A stretch of DNA of 64,000 bases from Stenomitos frigidus_A (GTDB lineage Bacteria; Cyanobacteriota; Cyanobacteriia; Leptolyngbyales; Leptolyngbyaceae). The notes under the pieces were generated by a model. That model was not told where the DNA came from. It saw nothing but the letters and a program-made list of their open reading frames with translations, and ran no database searches. The position numbers and the translations under genes are program-made. The stretch is taken from assembly GCF_963877135.1 (NCBI RefSeq), contig NZ_CAWNSW010000163.1, forward strand, positions 1 to 64,000, given 5' to 3'. Positions within the stretch are counted from its first letter, which is position 1. Every line of letters begins with the position of its first letter. Positions 1 to 8,357 of the stretch are shown here, one piece after another.

Positions 1-63
1 GTCTTTGATGAGTTTCTACCGCAATGGAATTACACGGCTAAACCAGAATTACAGGTTATTTAA
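1..63 (+). CDS. 3' end of an unidentified gene, cut by the window start
   Basis: Frame 1 is open from the first base to a TAA at 61-63 and gives a 20-residue C-terminal tail containing FLPQWNYT. The aromatic tail faintly recalls the ends of some transposases, but it is too short to assign. It may be a fragment or chance. Confidence 0.25.
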   Translation, partial: VFDEFLPQWNYTAKPELQVI

Positions 64-474
64 TCCACGTTCCTAAGCGGCAAGTTATCAGTTAACTTGT
101 CTGCGTAAGCCTTCCCAATATAACCTCGCAAACTCTATTCACAGAGTCGAGTAGTAGACGAAACTGCTAACTGATGGTCTTTTTAGACCTTTTCAAGAAT
201 TTGTCGCCCTTTGAGGTACAGCCACCCTATCGATCTTGGCTTGATAGTAGATTCTTTCGAGAGAACACGCTTAGACACCCTGAGGCAAGTAGCTCAACCG
301 CAATTATGGAGTGTTTGCTGACTCCCTCTTCGTTAGTTGCGGTCTACTTTATCTAATATTTATAACTTTCCTCAGTAAAACGATGCAAATGAAAGAGTAA
401 ATAAAGTTTGCCTGATGGAATAACTGTATTCATTCCGGCTTTATACGGAACCATTCCGGTTTTATACAGAGTTA
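64..474. other. intergenic region with no convincing gene
   Basis: No conserved-looking protein is seen here. A 60-codon open frame at 174-356 has no recognisable motif or ribosome-binding site and is treated as chance. The stretch just downstream of the minus-strand operon end contains a short direct repeat (431-467). Confidence 0.5.
431..467. repeat. 16-bp imperfect direct repeat, period 21
   Basis: CATTCCGGCTTTATAC (431-446) recurs as CATTCCGGTTTTATAC (452-467) with one mismatch, separated by GGAAC. It lies immediately past the stop of the minus-strand operon. It could be a binding site or a short duplication. Confidence 0.6.
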
Positions 475-1158
475 TTAACTGAGACAACCGATCGCAAAGT
501 CAAAAAGGGACTTACCTGTGAGACATGACCAGTGACAGGCAAACAAATCGGGTGCTTGTACGTTGAGACTAGCAACTGCAGGCGCTGCTGGAAAGGGGAA
601 CAGCCGATCAAAACAAAGCGCATCATCCTGCCAGCCAAACTGCATCAGGTAAACAGCTGGTGGTGCCTTGAGCGATCGCAGCAACCGTTGACCCAAAGCA
701 TACAGTGGTTGCCGTTGTACATCCGAAAGGTGAATTGGCTGCTCATAGCATGGCTCTGGCGAAGACGTTGTGAAGACTCTATCCGCCTTCATGCCAATCA
801 CTTCAGCGTAGAGTGGCCCTTTTACTGTAAGGACGATCGGCAACCAGAAATTACCAACACCCGTCGCATAGTCCCAATGCTGAAGCTGCTGACGTAGAGC
901 ATCCGTATGGCGGCAGGTTGTGTAAACCGCCTGTGCTGTAAGGGGCAAGGTCTCGGGCAGATCAAGCGTGAGAGGACAAAGCAAGCGATCACCCACGATA
1001 CTGTTATCGGCTACCAACTCAGATGCGGTCATCACATCCACAGATACCGTTTGAGCCTCAGACTCTTGCTCACCAAGGATAGCGTTCTGAAGCGCAGACA
1101 CCATCTGAGCTGTTGTAGCTGAGGCAAGCGAATCGACAACAATTAGTACATCAGGCAT
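475..1158 (-). CDS. hypothetical protein, last gene of a three-gene operon
   Basis: A 227-residue soluble protein that I do not recognise. It starts MPDVLIVVDSLA, resembling a beta-strand followed by a serine-rich loop. No membrane segment, signal peptide or known catalytic motif is evident. It ends in an aromatic- and cysteine-containing tail (ACHWSCLTGKS). The ATG at 1158 lies only 6 bp after the stop of the coiled-coil gene, which is itself translationally coupled to the flavoprotein gene, so all three are probably one transcript. It is probably a conserved cyanobacterial protein; no function is proposed. Confidence 0.75.
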   Translation of the reverse strand: MPDVLIVVDSLASATTAQMVSALQNAILGEQESEAQTVSVDVMTASELVADNSIVGDRLLCPLTLDLPETLPLTAQAVYTTCRHTDALRQQLQHWDYATGVGNFWLPIVLTVKGPLYAEVIGMKADRVFTTSSPEPCYEQPIHLSDVQRQPLYALGQRLLRSLKAPPAVYLMQFGWQDDALCFDRLFPFPAAPAVASLNVQAPDLFACHWSCLTGKSLFDFAIGCLS

Positions 1159-1164
1159 TGCATC

Positions 1165-1713
1165 TTAGGCGTTCCCAAAGCTGGGGAGAGCAGCACTCAT
1201 GCCTTTGGGGAAGCTTGGTAAGTCGAGATGCGTTTGACGGCGAGTTCTCACTGCCAGACGGTAGCTGACGCTTTGAAGTTCAGCATGAAGCTGACGATTT
1301 TCACGCTGAATTTGAGTTACTTTTTCGCGAATGGGCACCATGCGTTCAGCGAATTTCTGACGATAAATTTTGGGCAGCTCTTGGACAACCTGCTCCAACA
1401 TGCGAGAGCGATCGGTCAGCTCTTGCACCGATTGCCGTAATTGGTAAATTTCTGTATCGCGATCAGTGATCTGCTCCTGGTAAAACGTTACCTGCTGCTC
1501 TACACCTTGCAGTTGCTCGCGCAGGGCCCGAACCTCAGACAAATGACGCTCGGAGACTTCCGGGCTTGGCATAAAGTTAGCATTGCCCTTGACTAGGCGA
1601 AAGAGCTCCTGAGAGAGCTGCTGCACTAAATTGTCGCGCATCTGTAACTCTTCGCGCAGACGTACAGTCTCACTTTGCAAATCGGGCAGGGTTTGGCTCT
1701 CAGAATAAGTCAC
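1165..1713 (-). CDS. coiled-coil protein (possibly the Npun_F5560 family)
   Basis: A 182-residue, highly charged, mostly alpha-helical protein. Residues about 10-155 show long coiled-coil heptads with many Q, E, R and L residues (for example LREELQMRDNLVQQLSQELF). The C-terminus is basic and then Pro/Gly-rich. The start is a GTG at 1713-1711 overlapping the TGA of the upstream flavoprotein gene (GTGA overlap), which implies translational coupling. The sequence recalls the cyanobacterial family called Npun_F5560; that is from memory and unverified. A scaffold or structural role is likely, but no activity can be read from the sequence. Confidence 0.8.
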   Translation of the reverse strand: MTYSESQTLPDLQSETVRLREELQMRDNLVQQLSQELFRLVKGNANFMPSPEVSERHLSEVRALREQLQGVEQQVTFYQEQITDRDTEIYQLRQSVQELTDRSRMLEQVVQELPKIYRQKFAERMVPIREKVTQIQRENRQLHAELQSVSYRLAVRTRRQTHLDLPSFPKGMSAALPSFGNA

Positions 1714-2732
1714 GTCTTTAGAACTCCATTTTCTATAGCATCAGGCTGGTTTAGGTGAGACTCCCAGCGACGAGGGGCAGAGGCGCGGCGAATCTCCCGC
1801 CAAATTGCGGTTGCAGCTAATGTACCATCTGCAACCGCAATTGATACCTGATTTAGTCCTTCTTTTAAATCACCAATGGCAAAAAGGCGTGGATGCGAGG
1901 TCCGGCACATCGAATCTGTCACCAAATTCTCACCGCTCCACTGCAAATCTAGCCCTTTCAGGTATTCGTTAAAGTATTGTGAACCCATTGCCACCAGTCC
2001 TGTCTCTAACTCCACCGTGGAGCCATCAGCTAGAGCTACACCCGTCATTTCGTGGTCGTGCCCAAGGAGGCGATCGATCGGTGCTTCGACCAACGGATAG
2101 CCATGATCCTTTAACTTCTGGCGCATGGCATCGCTCACGTCACAGAGGCCTTGTGTGAAGACCGTGATATATGGAGTGAACCAGTTCAACACAAACGCAG
2201 TGTTGATCGCTGCTTCAGTCTCTACAAACAGCCCGCACTGTTTATCGGCAATCTCATAGCCGTCACAGATCATGCAAACGTGCAGATTATACCCAGCGTA
2301 ATCGTAAACATTTTGCATATCCTCAAGGTGGGGCAAGCGATCGATGATACCGCTTGCCGCTACCACATACTTGCTGCGAAAAACAGGATAGATGCTGTCC
2401 TGCTTGCCGACTTTGACCTTGACAGCAAAGGTTTCACCTTCGTCATGCACCGCTTCTACAAAGCCAGCCAGGTAATCGGCACCGAGTGAGAGCACGTGTT
2501 GTTGCCCCTGCTGCAGAAGTGTACGACCAGGTGTGTCGGACGGCAAACCCAGGTAGTTCCGCAAATCTTGCATCCAAAACGATCGTCCCCGCCCCTTCTC
2601 AATCACTAAGCAGGAGAGACGGTAGCGCTGCAGGTAAACTGCCGCTGCCAGCCCCCCTGCACCGCCGCCAACGATAACGACATCGTAGACGTGCTCTAAC
2701 CGCTGATCCAGATTTTTCTTGGAGAGCTTCAT
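1710..2732 (-). CDS. thioredoxin-reductase-like FAD flavoprotein with a degenerate NADPH motif
   Basis: A 340-residue flavoprotein of the thioredoxin reductase fold. The N-terminal FAD dinucleotide motif is clear (VVIVGGGAGGLAAAVYL, residues about 18-34). A redox-active CxxC followed by DG is present (CMICDGYE, near residue 153). The C-terminal FAD motif reads FAIGDL. In ordinary thioredoxin reductases a second GxGxxA NADPH motif follows the CxxC. Here the equivalent stretch is CGLFVETEAAINTA, with no glycine-rich loop. That pattern fits the NADPH-independent cyanobacterial enzymes described as DDOR or deeply rooted TrxR (the Synechocystis slr0600 type). Assignment to that group is an inference. 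It is the first gene of a three-gene operon. Confidence 0.8.
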   Translation of the reverse strand: MKLSKKNLDQRLEHVYDVVIVGGGAGGLAAAVYLQRYRLSCLVIEKGRGRSFWMQDLRNYLGLPSDTPGRTLLQQGQQHVLSLGADYLAGFVEAVHDEGETFAVKVKVGKQDSIYPVFRSKYVVAASGIIDRLPHLEDMQNVYDYAGYNLHVCMICDGYEIADKQCGLFVETEAAINTAFVLNWFTPYITVFTQGLCDVSDAMRQKLKDHGYPLVEAPIDRLLGHDHEMTGVALADGSTVELETGLVAMGSQYFNEYLKGLDLQWSGENLVTDSMCRTSHPRLFAIGDLKEGLNQVSIAVADGTLAATAIWREIRRASAPRRWESHLNQPDAIENGVLKT

Positions 2733-2831
2733 GGGTTTGCTTTGACTGCACTCAAGACGAACGACAAAGGGTAGAAACTAACTTCTATTGCCTCTAGTGT
2801 AAGCAGTTTGCGACTCGCATAGGGCTCAGAG

Positions 2832-3152
2832 CTAGGCTTCTACAGCTTCTTTTTCGACTTCTGGAACTTCTTGCTTAATGGTTAGGAAACGAATCACTTC
2901 TTCGCTCAAGCGCATAGCACGCTCTACCAACGCCACTTGACTGCCATCGCTTTGATAGTTGATTTGGATATAAATGCCTTCGCGGTTTTTTTGAATTTCG
3001 TAAGCTAACCGACGCTTACCGCGATGCTGTGTCTCCAAAACATCGGCTCCGTTTTCGCGCAGAATGGTCTGATACTTTTCGATCGCCTGATCCACTGCTT
3101 CTTCGTTCAGGTCAGGCCGAAGAATGTACATCGTTTCGTAGAAATATTCCAT
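2832..3152 (-). CDS. rpsF: 30S ribosomal protein bS6
   Basis: Ribosomal protein S6 of the small subunit platform, 106 residues. It begins MEYFYETMYILRPDLNEEAV and contains the family's RGKRRLAYEI and IYIQINY segments, followed by a short acidic tail (EVEKEAVEA). The open frame extends 46 codons further upstream. The internal ATG at 3152 is chosen because it has a good ribosome-binding site (AAGGAGA, 8 nt upstream) and matches the family N-terminus. The gene stands alone here, with no rpsR or ssb beside it. Confidence 0.96.
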   Translation of the reverse strand: MEYFYETMYILRPDLNEEAVDQAIEKYQTILRENGADVLETQHRGKRRLAYEIQKNREGIYIQINYQSDGSQVALVERAMRLSEEVIRFLTIKQEVPEVEKEAVEA

Positions 3153-3478
3153 GTCGAAAGTCTCCTTGTGGACTAATGGCTTCGTGATGCAGTATCGGAA
3201 GATCGGTGCGAAAGGTCGAAAACCACTCGCAGCGATCGCTTTAGAGCTCAAGAAGCAAGGATTTATAATTCTATCGTCTTTGGGTTGCAAGTAGCCAGAT
3301 CGGCGACCGATTAAAATTAATCAGCTTTCGTAATGCGTTACCGATACCGCTATGCCCGAAACTGTAGTGATAGGTTTAAACACAACCGTTGCAGCGGCAT
3401 TATGGCTCGACCACCCTGTCTATACAGTGTCAGGCTAGTTTCTACATTTTTCTTGGTCTGTGAGGAAGCAGTTGAGTT

Positions 3479-4267
3479 ATGGCACAGCGCTATGTCCGGG
3501 TTCAAACAGCAGACGGACAGATCTATTACGGCTTACTTCAACTTAGCCGAGAGGTGCGTGTTTTAGATGCGCCTCCCTGGTTGAATGGACAATTAACGGA
3601 TTTGGAACTGTTAGCGGAAAGCTACTCCATTCTGGCACCCTGTGCGCCATCAAAAGTGGTAGCGGTTGGCAAGAATTATGCGGATCACGCGGCAGAGATG
3701 GGTACACCTGTACCTGAAGAGCCACTCTTGTTCATGAAGCCATCAACCGCCGTCATTGCCACAGATGGCATCATCTTGTATCCTCCTCAGTCGCAGCGCG
3801 TGGACTATGAAGGTGAGTTGGCGTTGATTATCGGCGATCGCTGTGTGGACTGTACCCCTGAGCAGGCGCAAGGAAAAATTTGGGGTTATACGATCGCAAA
3901 CGACGTGACCGCGCGCGATTTACAACGCAAAGATGGTCAGTGGACACGTGCTAAAGGCTTCGATACCTTCTGCCCATTGGGCCCCTGGATCGTGCGGGAT
4001 GTTAGCCCAGGAGCGCGGTTGCAGACGTTCATCAATGATGCCCTCAAACCTGTACAGTCTGCCTTTATCGACCAAATGGTGTTTTCGCCAGATGTTTTGG
4101 TGTCTTACATCAGTCAAGCCATCACGTTGCTGCCTGGGGACGTGGTGCTCACTGGGACACCAGAGGGCGTGGGGCCGCTTCAGGTGGGCGATCGCGTGAG
4201 AGTAGAAATCGAGGGGATTGGCTACTTAAACAATACAGTGGCTATACGAGTGCCTGAAACAACGTGA
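3479..4267 (+). CDS. fumarylacetoacetate hydrolase (FAH) family protein
   Basis: A 262-residue FAH-fold protein. Family landmarks in order are VGKNYADHAAEMG, LLFMKPSTAV, VDYEGELALIIG (the metal-binding Glu region), YTIANDVTARDLQ, FDTFCPLGPWIV and LTGTPEGVGPLQVGDRV. The set is typical of the metal-dependent 2-hydroxyhepta-2,4-diene-1,7-dioate isomerase, acylpyruvase or oxaloacetate decarboxylase branch. The substrate cannot be read from sequence. The ATG follows GAGGAAG at about 11 nt. The gene ends in a hairpin terminator and converges with the Tic20-like gene. Confidence 0.9.
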   Translation: MAQRYVRVQTADGQIYYGLLQLSREVRVLDAPPWLNGQLTDLELLAESYSILAPCAPSKVVAVGKNYADHAAEMGTPVPEEPLLFMKPSTAVIATDGIILYPPQSQRVDYEGELALIIGDRCVDCTPEQAQGKIWGYTIANDVTARDLQRKDGQWTRAKGFDTFCPLGPWIVRDVSPGARLQTFINDALKPVQSAFIDQMVFSPDVLVSYISQAITLLPGDVVLTGTPEGVGPLQVGDRVRVEIEGIGYLNNTVAIRVPETT

Positions 4268-4303
4268 AAGGCACCTCTGCCGAGATGCCTTTCGTTTCTT
4301 CCT
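4266..4303 (+). terminator. intrinsic terminator after the FAH-family gene
   Basis: GAAAGGCA (4266-4273) pairs with TGCCTTTC (4286-4293) across a 12-nt loop and is followed by GTTTCTT. It overlaps the FAH stop codon and lies between two convergent genes. Confidence 0.65.
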
Positions 4304-4329
4304 GTCGATTCACCGTTTCAGATAGCGAT

Positions 4330-4824
4330 CTAACGCACCTGAGTGTAAGCAGCATCCGAGATCGTGGGAATTTCAGCATAGCGCCCTAACGCTGATTGGA
4401 CAACAGAGTAGCCAACTGCCACTATGACGCCCAGAAAGATGGTATTGAATAGCGTTTGTACGAGTAGGGGCTCCTGCAGGATTGGAGAAAGGACATAACG
4501 CCACAAAATTGAAACTAGGCTCAAGACGATACCAAACAGGATCGACTGCATGGCGTTGAACCGAATGAAATGAACGATCGACTCATTTCTGACCACCAGC
4601 AGAAAGAGTGCGAAAAAGATGATCAGAGACATGAAGCCGCCAAAGCCAAAGTAAATGCTTAAAAGTGGCGAAAGCGGAATGGCGATCGCACGTAAGATCG
4701 GACTCAAAAAAGAACCAGACCCGATGGCTCCATACACTAGCCCAATTACGTCCAGCAGTGGTAGCAGATAGACCAAACAAGCGAAGATCCGGTCTGTGGG
4801 AGAAGTCGACCCGCGCCAAGCCAT
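4330..4824 (-). CDS. Tic20-family membrane protein
   Basis: A 164-residue integral membrane protein beginning MAWRGSTSPTDRIFACLVYL, with four predicted membrane helices. The central helices flank the conserved HFIRFNAMQSILFGI segment, typical of Tic20/Ycf60 relatives of the chloroplast import channel. The role of the bacterial protein is unclear. The ATG at 4824 is preferred over an upstream TTG at 4848 because GGAGA lies 7 nt before it. It converges with the FAH gene. Confidence 0.87.
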   Translation of the reverse strand: MAWRGSTSPTDRIFACLVYLLPLLDVIGLVYGAIGSGSFLSPILRAIAIPLSPLLSIYFGFGGFMSLIIFFALFLLVVRNESIVHFIRFNAMQSILFGIVLSLVSILWRYVLSPILQEPLLVQTLFNTIFLGVIVAVGYSVVQSALGRYAEIPTISDAAYTQVR

Positions 4825-4940
4825 GTTGCGTTCTCCAGAAATAATCAAGGTTCCTAATATTGCCCAGGATAACGCAGTTAGTGGGGGATGCCCAACTTTA
4901 GAGTTGCATGGAACTGACTGCTTCTTGCAAGAGCCATTGG

Positions 4941-5294
4941 TCAGGTTGCCTGGTTTTGCAGTAGGCGATCGACGATACCAACGAGACGATCGATATTGCG
5001 CTCTTGCCGTTCTGCTGTTTCTGCCTGACGTGCCGCTGCCACCGCCTGCCGATCTGCTGCTGCTGCTTGCTGCTCCGCTGCTGCTGCTTGCTGCTCCGCT
5101 GCTGCTGCTTGCTGCTCAATCCGTTCTTTAATCTCACTAAAGCCTTCGGTCAAATGACCAATCTGATCGGTAAGTGCGTCAATTTTGTCAGTAAGAGCAT
5201 CCAGCTTATGGTTATGCTGGCCGGAAGAATGCATAAGGGCAGTAGTCGCCTGGACAAGTTGGTCTAGCTGCTGCTGCGTCGTTGGGTTAGGCAT
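4941..5294 (-). CDS. coiled-coil protein with an expanded Ala/Gln heptad repeat
   Basis: A protein of about 117 residues starting MPNPTTQQQLDQLV. It is almost entirely predicted coiled coil. The middle has three near-identical AEQQAAA heptads encoded by a 21-bp tandem repeat, then a Q/R/A-rich helix ending ERQERNIDRLVGIVDRLL. The N-terminal half alternates LDALTDKIDALTDQIG, another heptad ladder. A GTG 18 nt upstream is a possible alternative start; neither start has a strong ribosome-binding site. Similar short coiled-coil proteins are frequent in cyanobacteria. No function is proposed. Confidence 0.7.
   Translation of the reverse strand: MPNPTTQQQLDQLVQATTALMHSSGQHNHKLDALTDKIDALTDQIGHLTEGFSEIKERIEQQAAAAEQQAAAAEQQAAAADRQAVAAARQAETAERQERNIDRLVGIVDRLLQNQAT
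5054..5117. repeat. 21-bp in-frame tandem repeat, about three copies
   Basis: The unit CTGCTGCTGCTTGCTGCTCCG is repeated with few changes. On the minus strand it encodes the AEQQAAA heptads. Because 21 bp is seven codons, each gain or loss of a unit keeps both the frame and the coiled-coil register. Confidence 0.85.
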
Positions 5295-5510
5295 TTTGGC
5301 AGTGGTACACACTGTTATTTAAGAGAAAATTATAGCTTTATCCAGTGCAGTCAGCGGTTGGCAGTCCTAAGAGTTTTGAGTTGCAAGAGAAGAGCGAGGA
5401 GCATTTTGAGTTTTTGGGTCGCGACCTCCTCCTCTCCTGCTGCCCTCGCCCCCTCCACTGCCTTCTCTAGTCCCCGTTCCCTTCTAACCGCTTGCGATTG
5501 TCTCAGCCAG

Positions 5511-6161
5511 CTAACCGCGATCAAGTTGCGTTGAGCCTAAATACTTGGTGAGATACGGTGAAAAAACTTCGTAAATCAGTGTGAGCGGCTGTCCACGATG
5601 CCAGAATAAGTAGTGGCGACCCCAAAGTGGCCCTGATTGCCCAAACGCCTTTTCTAGAGCCGCTGAGTGACCGTAGTAGAGGCCCTGAACATCGCGATAA
5701 AGCTCTGTCCGCAAACGGGCGAGGCTAGCCCAAATGGGGAGCGATCGATTTTGCAGGTACTCATCCACATGGCTGGCTTCCCACCAGGATGTCGCATAGG
5801 CTAGACGCTGCCCCGAAGCCGTGCGCAACCAAACTTGCCGCCGAAGCCGAGGCCCTGGAACAACTTGCAGTTGACTCGGTGCGTGATCACTGTCCATGCC
5901 GATCGCTGACATATCAATGACATCCACTTCAGTAGGCTCTCCAGTCAGCAACTGTAGATGACGGGTTGGAGAACCATCGCCCAGCATCAGCATCTGCCAG
6001 GTCGGTGCCAGTTTGCTATGAGGTAATCCTTGCTGCACTACAGCCGCATCACCCTGCCAGAGGGGGTTAAGAGGATGCCAAGTGGTTGGCAGCGTCACGC
6101 GCTCTGGGGGAGTAGTGGTGATGGTCAACTTCTTTACACAACGTAACCTCTCTACAATCAT
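5511..6161 (-). CDS. chorismate lyase (chorismate to 4-hydroxybenzoate)
   Basis: A 216-residue cytosolic enzyme of the cyanobacterial chorismate pyruvate-lyase family. It would remove pyruvate from chorismate to give 4-hydroxybenzoate, the ring precursor of plastoquinone. The hallmark C-terminal segment LWGRHYLFWHRGQPLTLIYE is followed by VFSPYL. Other expected landmarks are LRRQVWLRT and ATSWWEA. The ATG is at 6161. It is monocistronic here and no terminator is obvious. The first 12 residues are basic and variable, so the true start could be slightly downstream. Confidence 0.88.
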   Translation of the reverse strand: MIVERLRCVKKLTITTTPPERVTLPTTWHPLNPLWQGDAAVVQQGLPHSKLAPTWQMLMLGDGSPTRHLQLLTGEPTEVDVIDMSAIGMDSDHAPSQLQVVPGPRLRRQVWLRTASGQRLAYATSWWEASHVDEYLQNRSLPIWASLARLRTELYRDVQGLYYGHSAALEKAFGQSGPLWGRHYLFWHRGQPLTLIYEVFSPYLTKYLGSTQLDRG

Positions 6162-6283
6162 AGCGCTCTCGTTGGCAAAGTTCTTGAGCCAGAAGGCGAT
6201 CGGAACAGTGGGTTGTTATACTGCTGGCGTTGCGATGAGGACGGTTTTTGAAGCTTGTCCACTAGCGTGAGGAAACTTAAATC

Positions 6284-6779
6284 ATGGAGCTAAAAATTGT
6301 TCCTTGCTCTCCTGAACGGATTAAAAACTTGCCTAACGGTGCCGATACGTTCCACACCGCTTACGGGTTCTAGGTGGTCGATGGCTACTTGCTTTTAAAG
6401 GGGTACTGCAATACAGCCTCAACGCAATACGAGCGTCACAAATTTGGCACCCGTGGCTACCCTATCTGTTTCTCTTTCAGCCCGATCGGGCGTTAGTTGG
6501 GCTGGGAGGCTTTAAATCAGTACCCTATGCTAACCGTACGGTTAGCATAGGGTACTCTGTTCCCCCAGCTATCACAGCAGGGGCTTTACAACATCGGCGG
6601 CGCACCAGCTGATTGAGATTGCACTCGCATCAAAGTTAGTTGACTGCGTGAGCGCTCATACTTTAGCAGAGCAGAATGCCTCGACTAGAGTGTTAGAAAA
6701 GTGCGGCATGACTAAGGTATCAGAGCGGCTCGATCCTGAAGATGGGCCATTGTAGCGATGGGAGATTAGCACAGTGAAC
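6284..6779 (+). pseudogene. decayed GNAT-family N-acetyltransferase gene
   Basis: Three reading frames carry consecutive pieces of one GNAT protein. Frame A (from ATG 6284) begins MELKIVPCSPERI and stops at TAG 6371. Frame B (from about 6403) contains LQYSLNAIRA and then the GNAT core DRALVGLGGFK and VSIGYSVPP. Frame C contains GFTTSAAHQLIE, AHTLAEQNASTRVLEKCG and ERLDPEDGP, then TAG 6753 followed by RWEI. The AHTLAEQNAS..VLEKCG segment is a GNAT hallmark. At least two frameshifts and two in-frame stops separate the pieces. A perfect palindrome lies in frame B. Confidence 0.85.
6519..6556. repeat. 38-bp perfect palindrome
   Basis: The left arm AGTACCCTATGCTAACCGT (6519-6537) is followed with no spacer by its exact reverse complement (6538-6556). 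It lies inside the acetyltransferase pseudogene, where the encoded residues still align with the GNAT core (SVPYANRTVSIGYS). Confidence 0.95.
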
Positions 6780-6868
6780 TGTGTGTCGATTGTTAGAGCG
6801 GCCGATTGCTAGAGCGACAGTAGGCAATGCCCTCTTCGTCCCCCGTTCCGGTGCGCAAGTTACAACAC

Positions 6869-8236
6869 CTAAAGGTTCTCTGCCCGCTCTTCCCAGCCCC
6901 GCATCTTGCCGGGATTCAGCAGTCCGTAGGGATCAACCATTTCTTTGAAGCGCAACTGCTCCAGATCAACTGTCTTCATACCGCCATCTTCCAGGACATA
7001 GGTGTGAGGGTTGGCAATGAAGGCACCGTTTGCTTCGTGGTAATGAATAATGTCTGCAAGACGCTCTGGAGTGGTGTAGCGGACGATTTGCAAAGCGGCA
7101 GGGACGGCTGCGCCACCGATGCGAATAAACTCCAGGTGCATCATCACTTCATCACCAAAGTGTTGATACATGTGCTCAACTAGCTTCATCTCTTTATCTA
7201 GCGGGAATATGGTTTGAAGGTAGGTAAGAGACGGATCAACACTACGGGCGTGCAGCGTGGTGTGGTTCCAGGAATATTCCACCAGCGTGGTACCTTTGCT
7301 GGCTTCTTGAGCGCTTTTCTGTAAACAAACCGTGCCGTTGTATGCCTTTACCAACTCGGCGAAGGGTTCTAAAGCTGATTCGGCCACCATAACCAGCGCA
7401 CAGTGGCTACCTGCCGGAATGACATTGCGGAAAGCAGCAAAATAGGTGGGAATGGGATCAGCGCAGATGCAAACGAGCTTTTTGATGATGCCATCGCTAT
7501 CGCTGAAGGCTTGCCCAAACCGAGCAGCTGTCATGAAGTCGGGGAAGGCCACGATCGCCTCTGCCCAGGCATAAGCAGGAGCCAGTGGAATTTCGAGTTC
7601 GGTAATGATGCCGTTGGTGCCATAGGCATGAGCCACTTTGTAAACGTCATCGCCGCGTAGCTCAATGACACGGGGCGTATCCTCCATCGTGACCACGCGA
7701 ACCGCCAGCAAATTGCCACGATCGCGAATTTGGCCATAAGTAATGGAGCCAATACCGCCACTGCCACCCCCAATAAAGCCGCCGATCGTGGCTGTGCGAT
7801 AAGTTGAGGGCAGCATCCGCACTTCCCAACCGCTGCTGCGAGTTTGCTTATCCAGCGCTGCAAGTTTGACACCTGGTTCAACACATGCCAACCCAGGCTT
7901 GACCCATTTGACCGCCTGCATCCGCGATAGATCAAGAATGACCCCACCTTGCAGCGGCACACACTGCCCGTAGTTACCCGTTCCAGCCCCACGCACGGTC
8001 AACGGCAACTTATATTTGACACAGGCCGCCGCAACCTGGATGACCTCCGCTTCACTCATCGGGCGCACTACCAGCGCGCCTCGCTTATCACTTAATAGTG
8101 GCTGCAGAATCGGGCTAAAAGTGTAGTAATCCTGAGAAAGCTTTGTAATCTGCGTGCTATCGGTGATGATTTCTAGCCCAGTTAGCTCAGCAATCAAGGG
8201 TTGAAGGTTAGCAGGCTGTGTAGTTGTAGACGTCAT
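6869..8236 (-). CDS. FAD-binding oxidoreductase (FAD-linked oxidase, GlcD-like)
   Basis: A 455-residue PCMH-type FAD enzyme. The N-terminal half holds the FAD-binding region: ALVVRPMSEAEV, LPLTVRGAGTGNYGQ, the CVEPGVKL strand, IGGFIGGGSGGIGSITYG and YGTNGIITELEI. The C-terminus carries the FAD-linked oxidase cap ending VDPYGLLNPGKMRGW, the classic (D)P.GLLNPGK motif. The natural substrate, a 2-hydroxyacid or other alcohol, cannot be determined. No partner glcE or glcF is adjacent. Its 3' end lies near the acetyltransferase pseudogene. Confidence 0.88.
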   Translation of the reverse strand: MTSTTTQPANLQPLIAELTGLEIITDSTQITKLSQDYYTFSPILQPLLSDKRGALVVRPMSEAEVIQVAAACVKYKLPLTVRGAGTGNYGQCVPLQGGVILDLSRMQAVKWVKPGLACVEPGVKLAALDKQTRSSGWEVRMLPSTYRTATIGGFIGGGSGGIGSITYGQIRDRGNLLAVRVVTMEDTPRVIELRGDDVYKVAHAYGTNGIITELEIPLAPAYAWAEAIVAFPDFMTAARFGQAFSDSDGIIKKLVCICADPIPTYFAAFRNVIPAGSHCALVMVAESALEPFAELVKAYNGTVCLQKSAQEASKGTTLVEYSWNHTTLHARSVDPSLTYLQTIFPLDKEMKLVEHMYQHFGDEVMMHLEFIRIGGAAVPAALQIVRYTTPERLADIIHYHEANGAFIANPHTYVLEDGGMKTVDLEQLRFKEMVDPYGLLNPGKMRGWEERAENL

Positions 8237-8357
8237 AGGCTGAAGGTGCGAACATAAATAATCTCGACGACTGCATGACAGTGTAGAAGAGTCGATCAGC
8301 GTTTAGCATGACATAAGTTATTTGAGACAGGCAGTAGTGATAGTAGCAAACGAGCAT

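Noticed and set aside
174..356. 60-codon open frame on the plus strand
   Set aside because: No ribosome-binding site, no motif and random-looking composition in an intergenic region.
3153..3290. 46-codon N-terminal extension of rpsF
   Set aside because: The internal ATG at 3152 has a strong ribosome-binding site and gives the normal S6 start.
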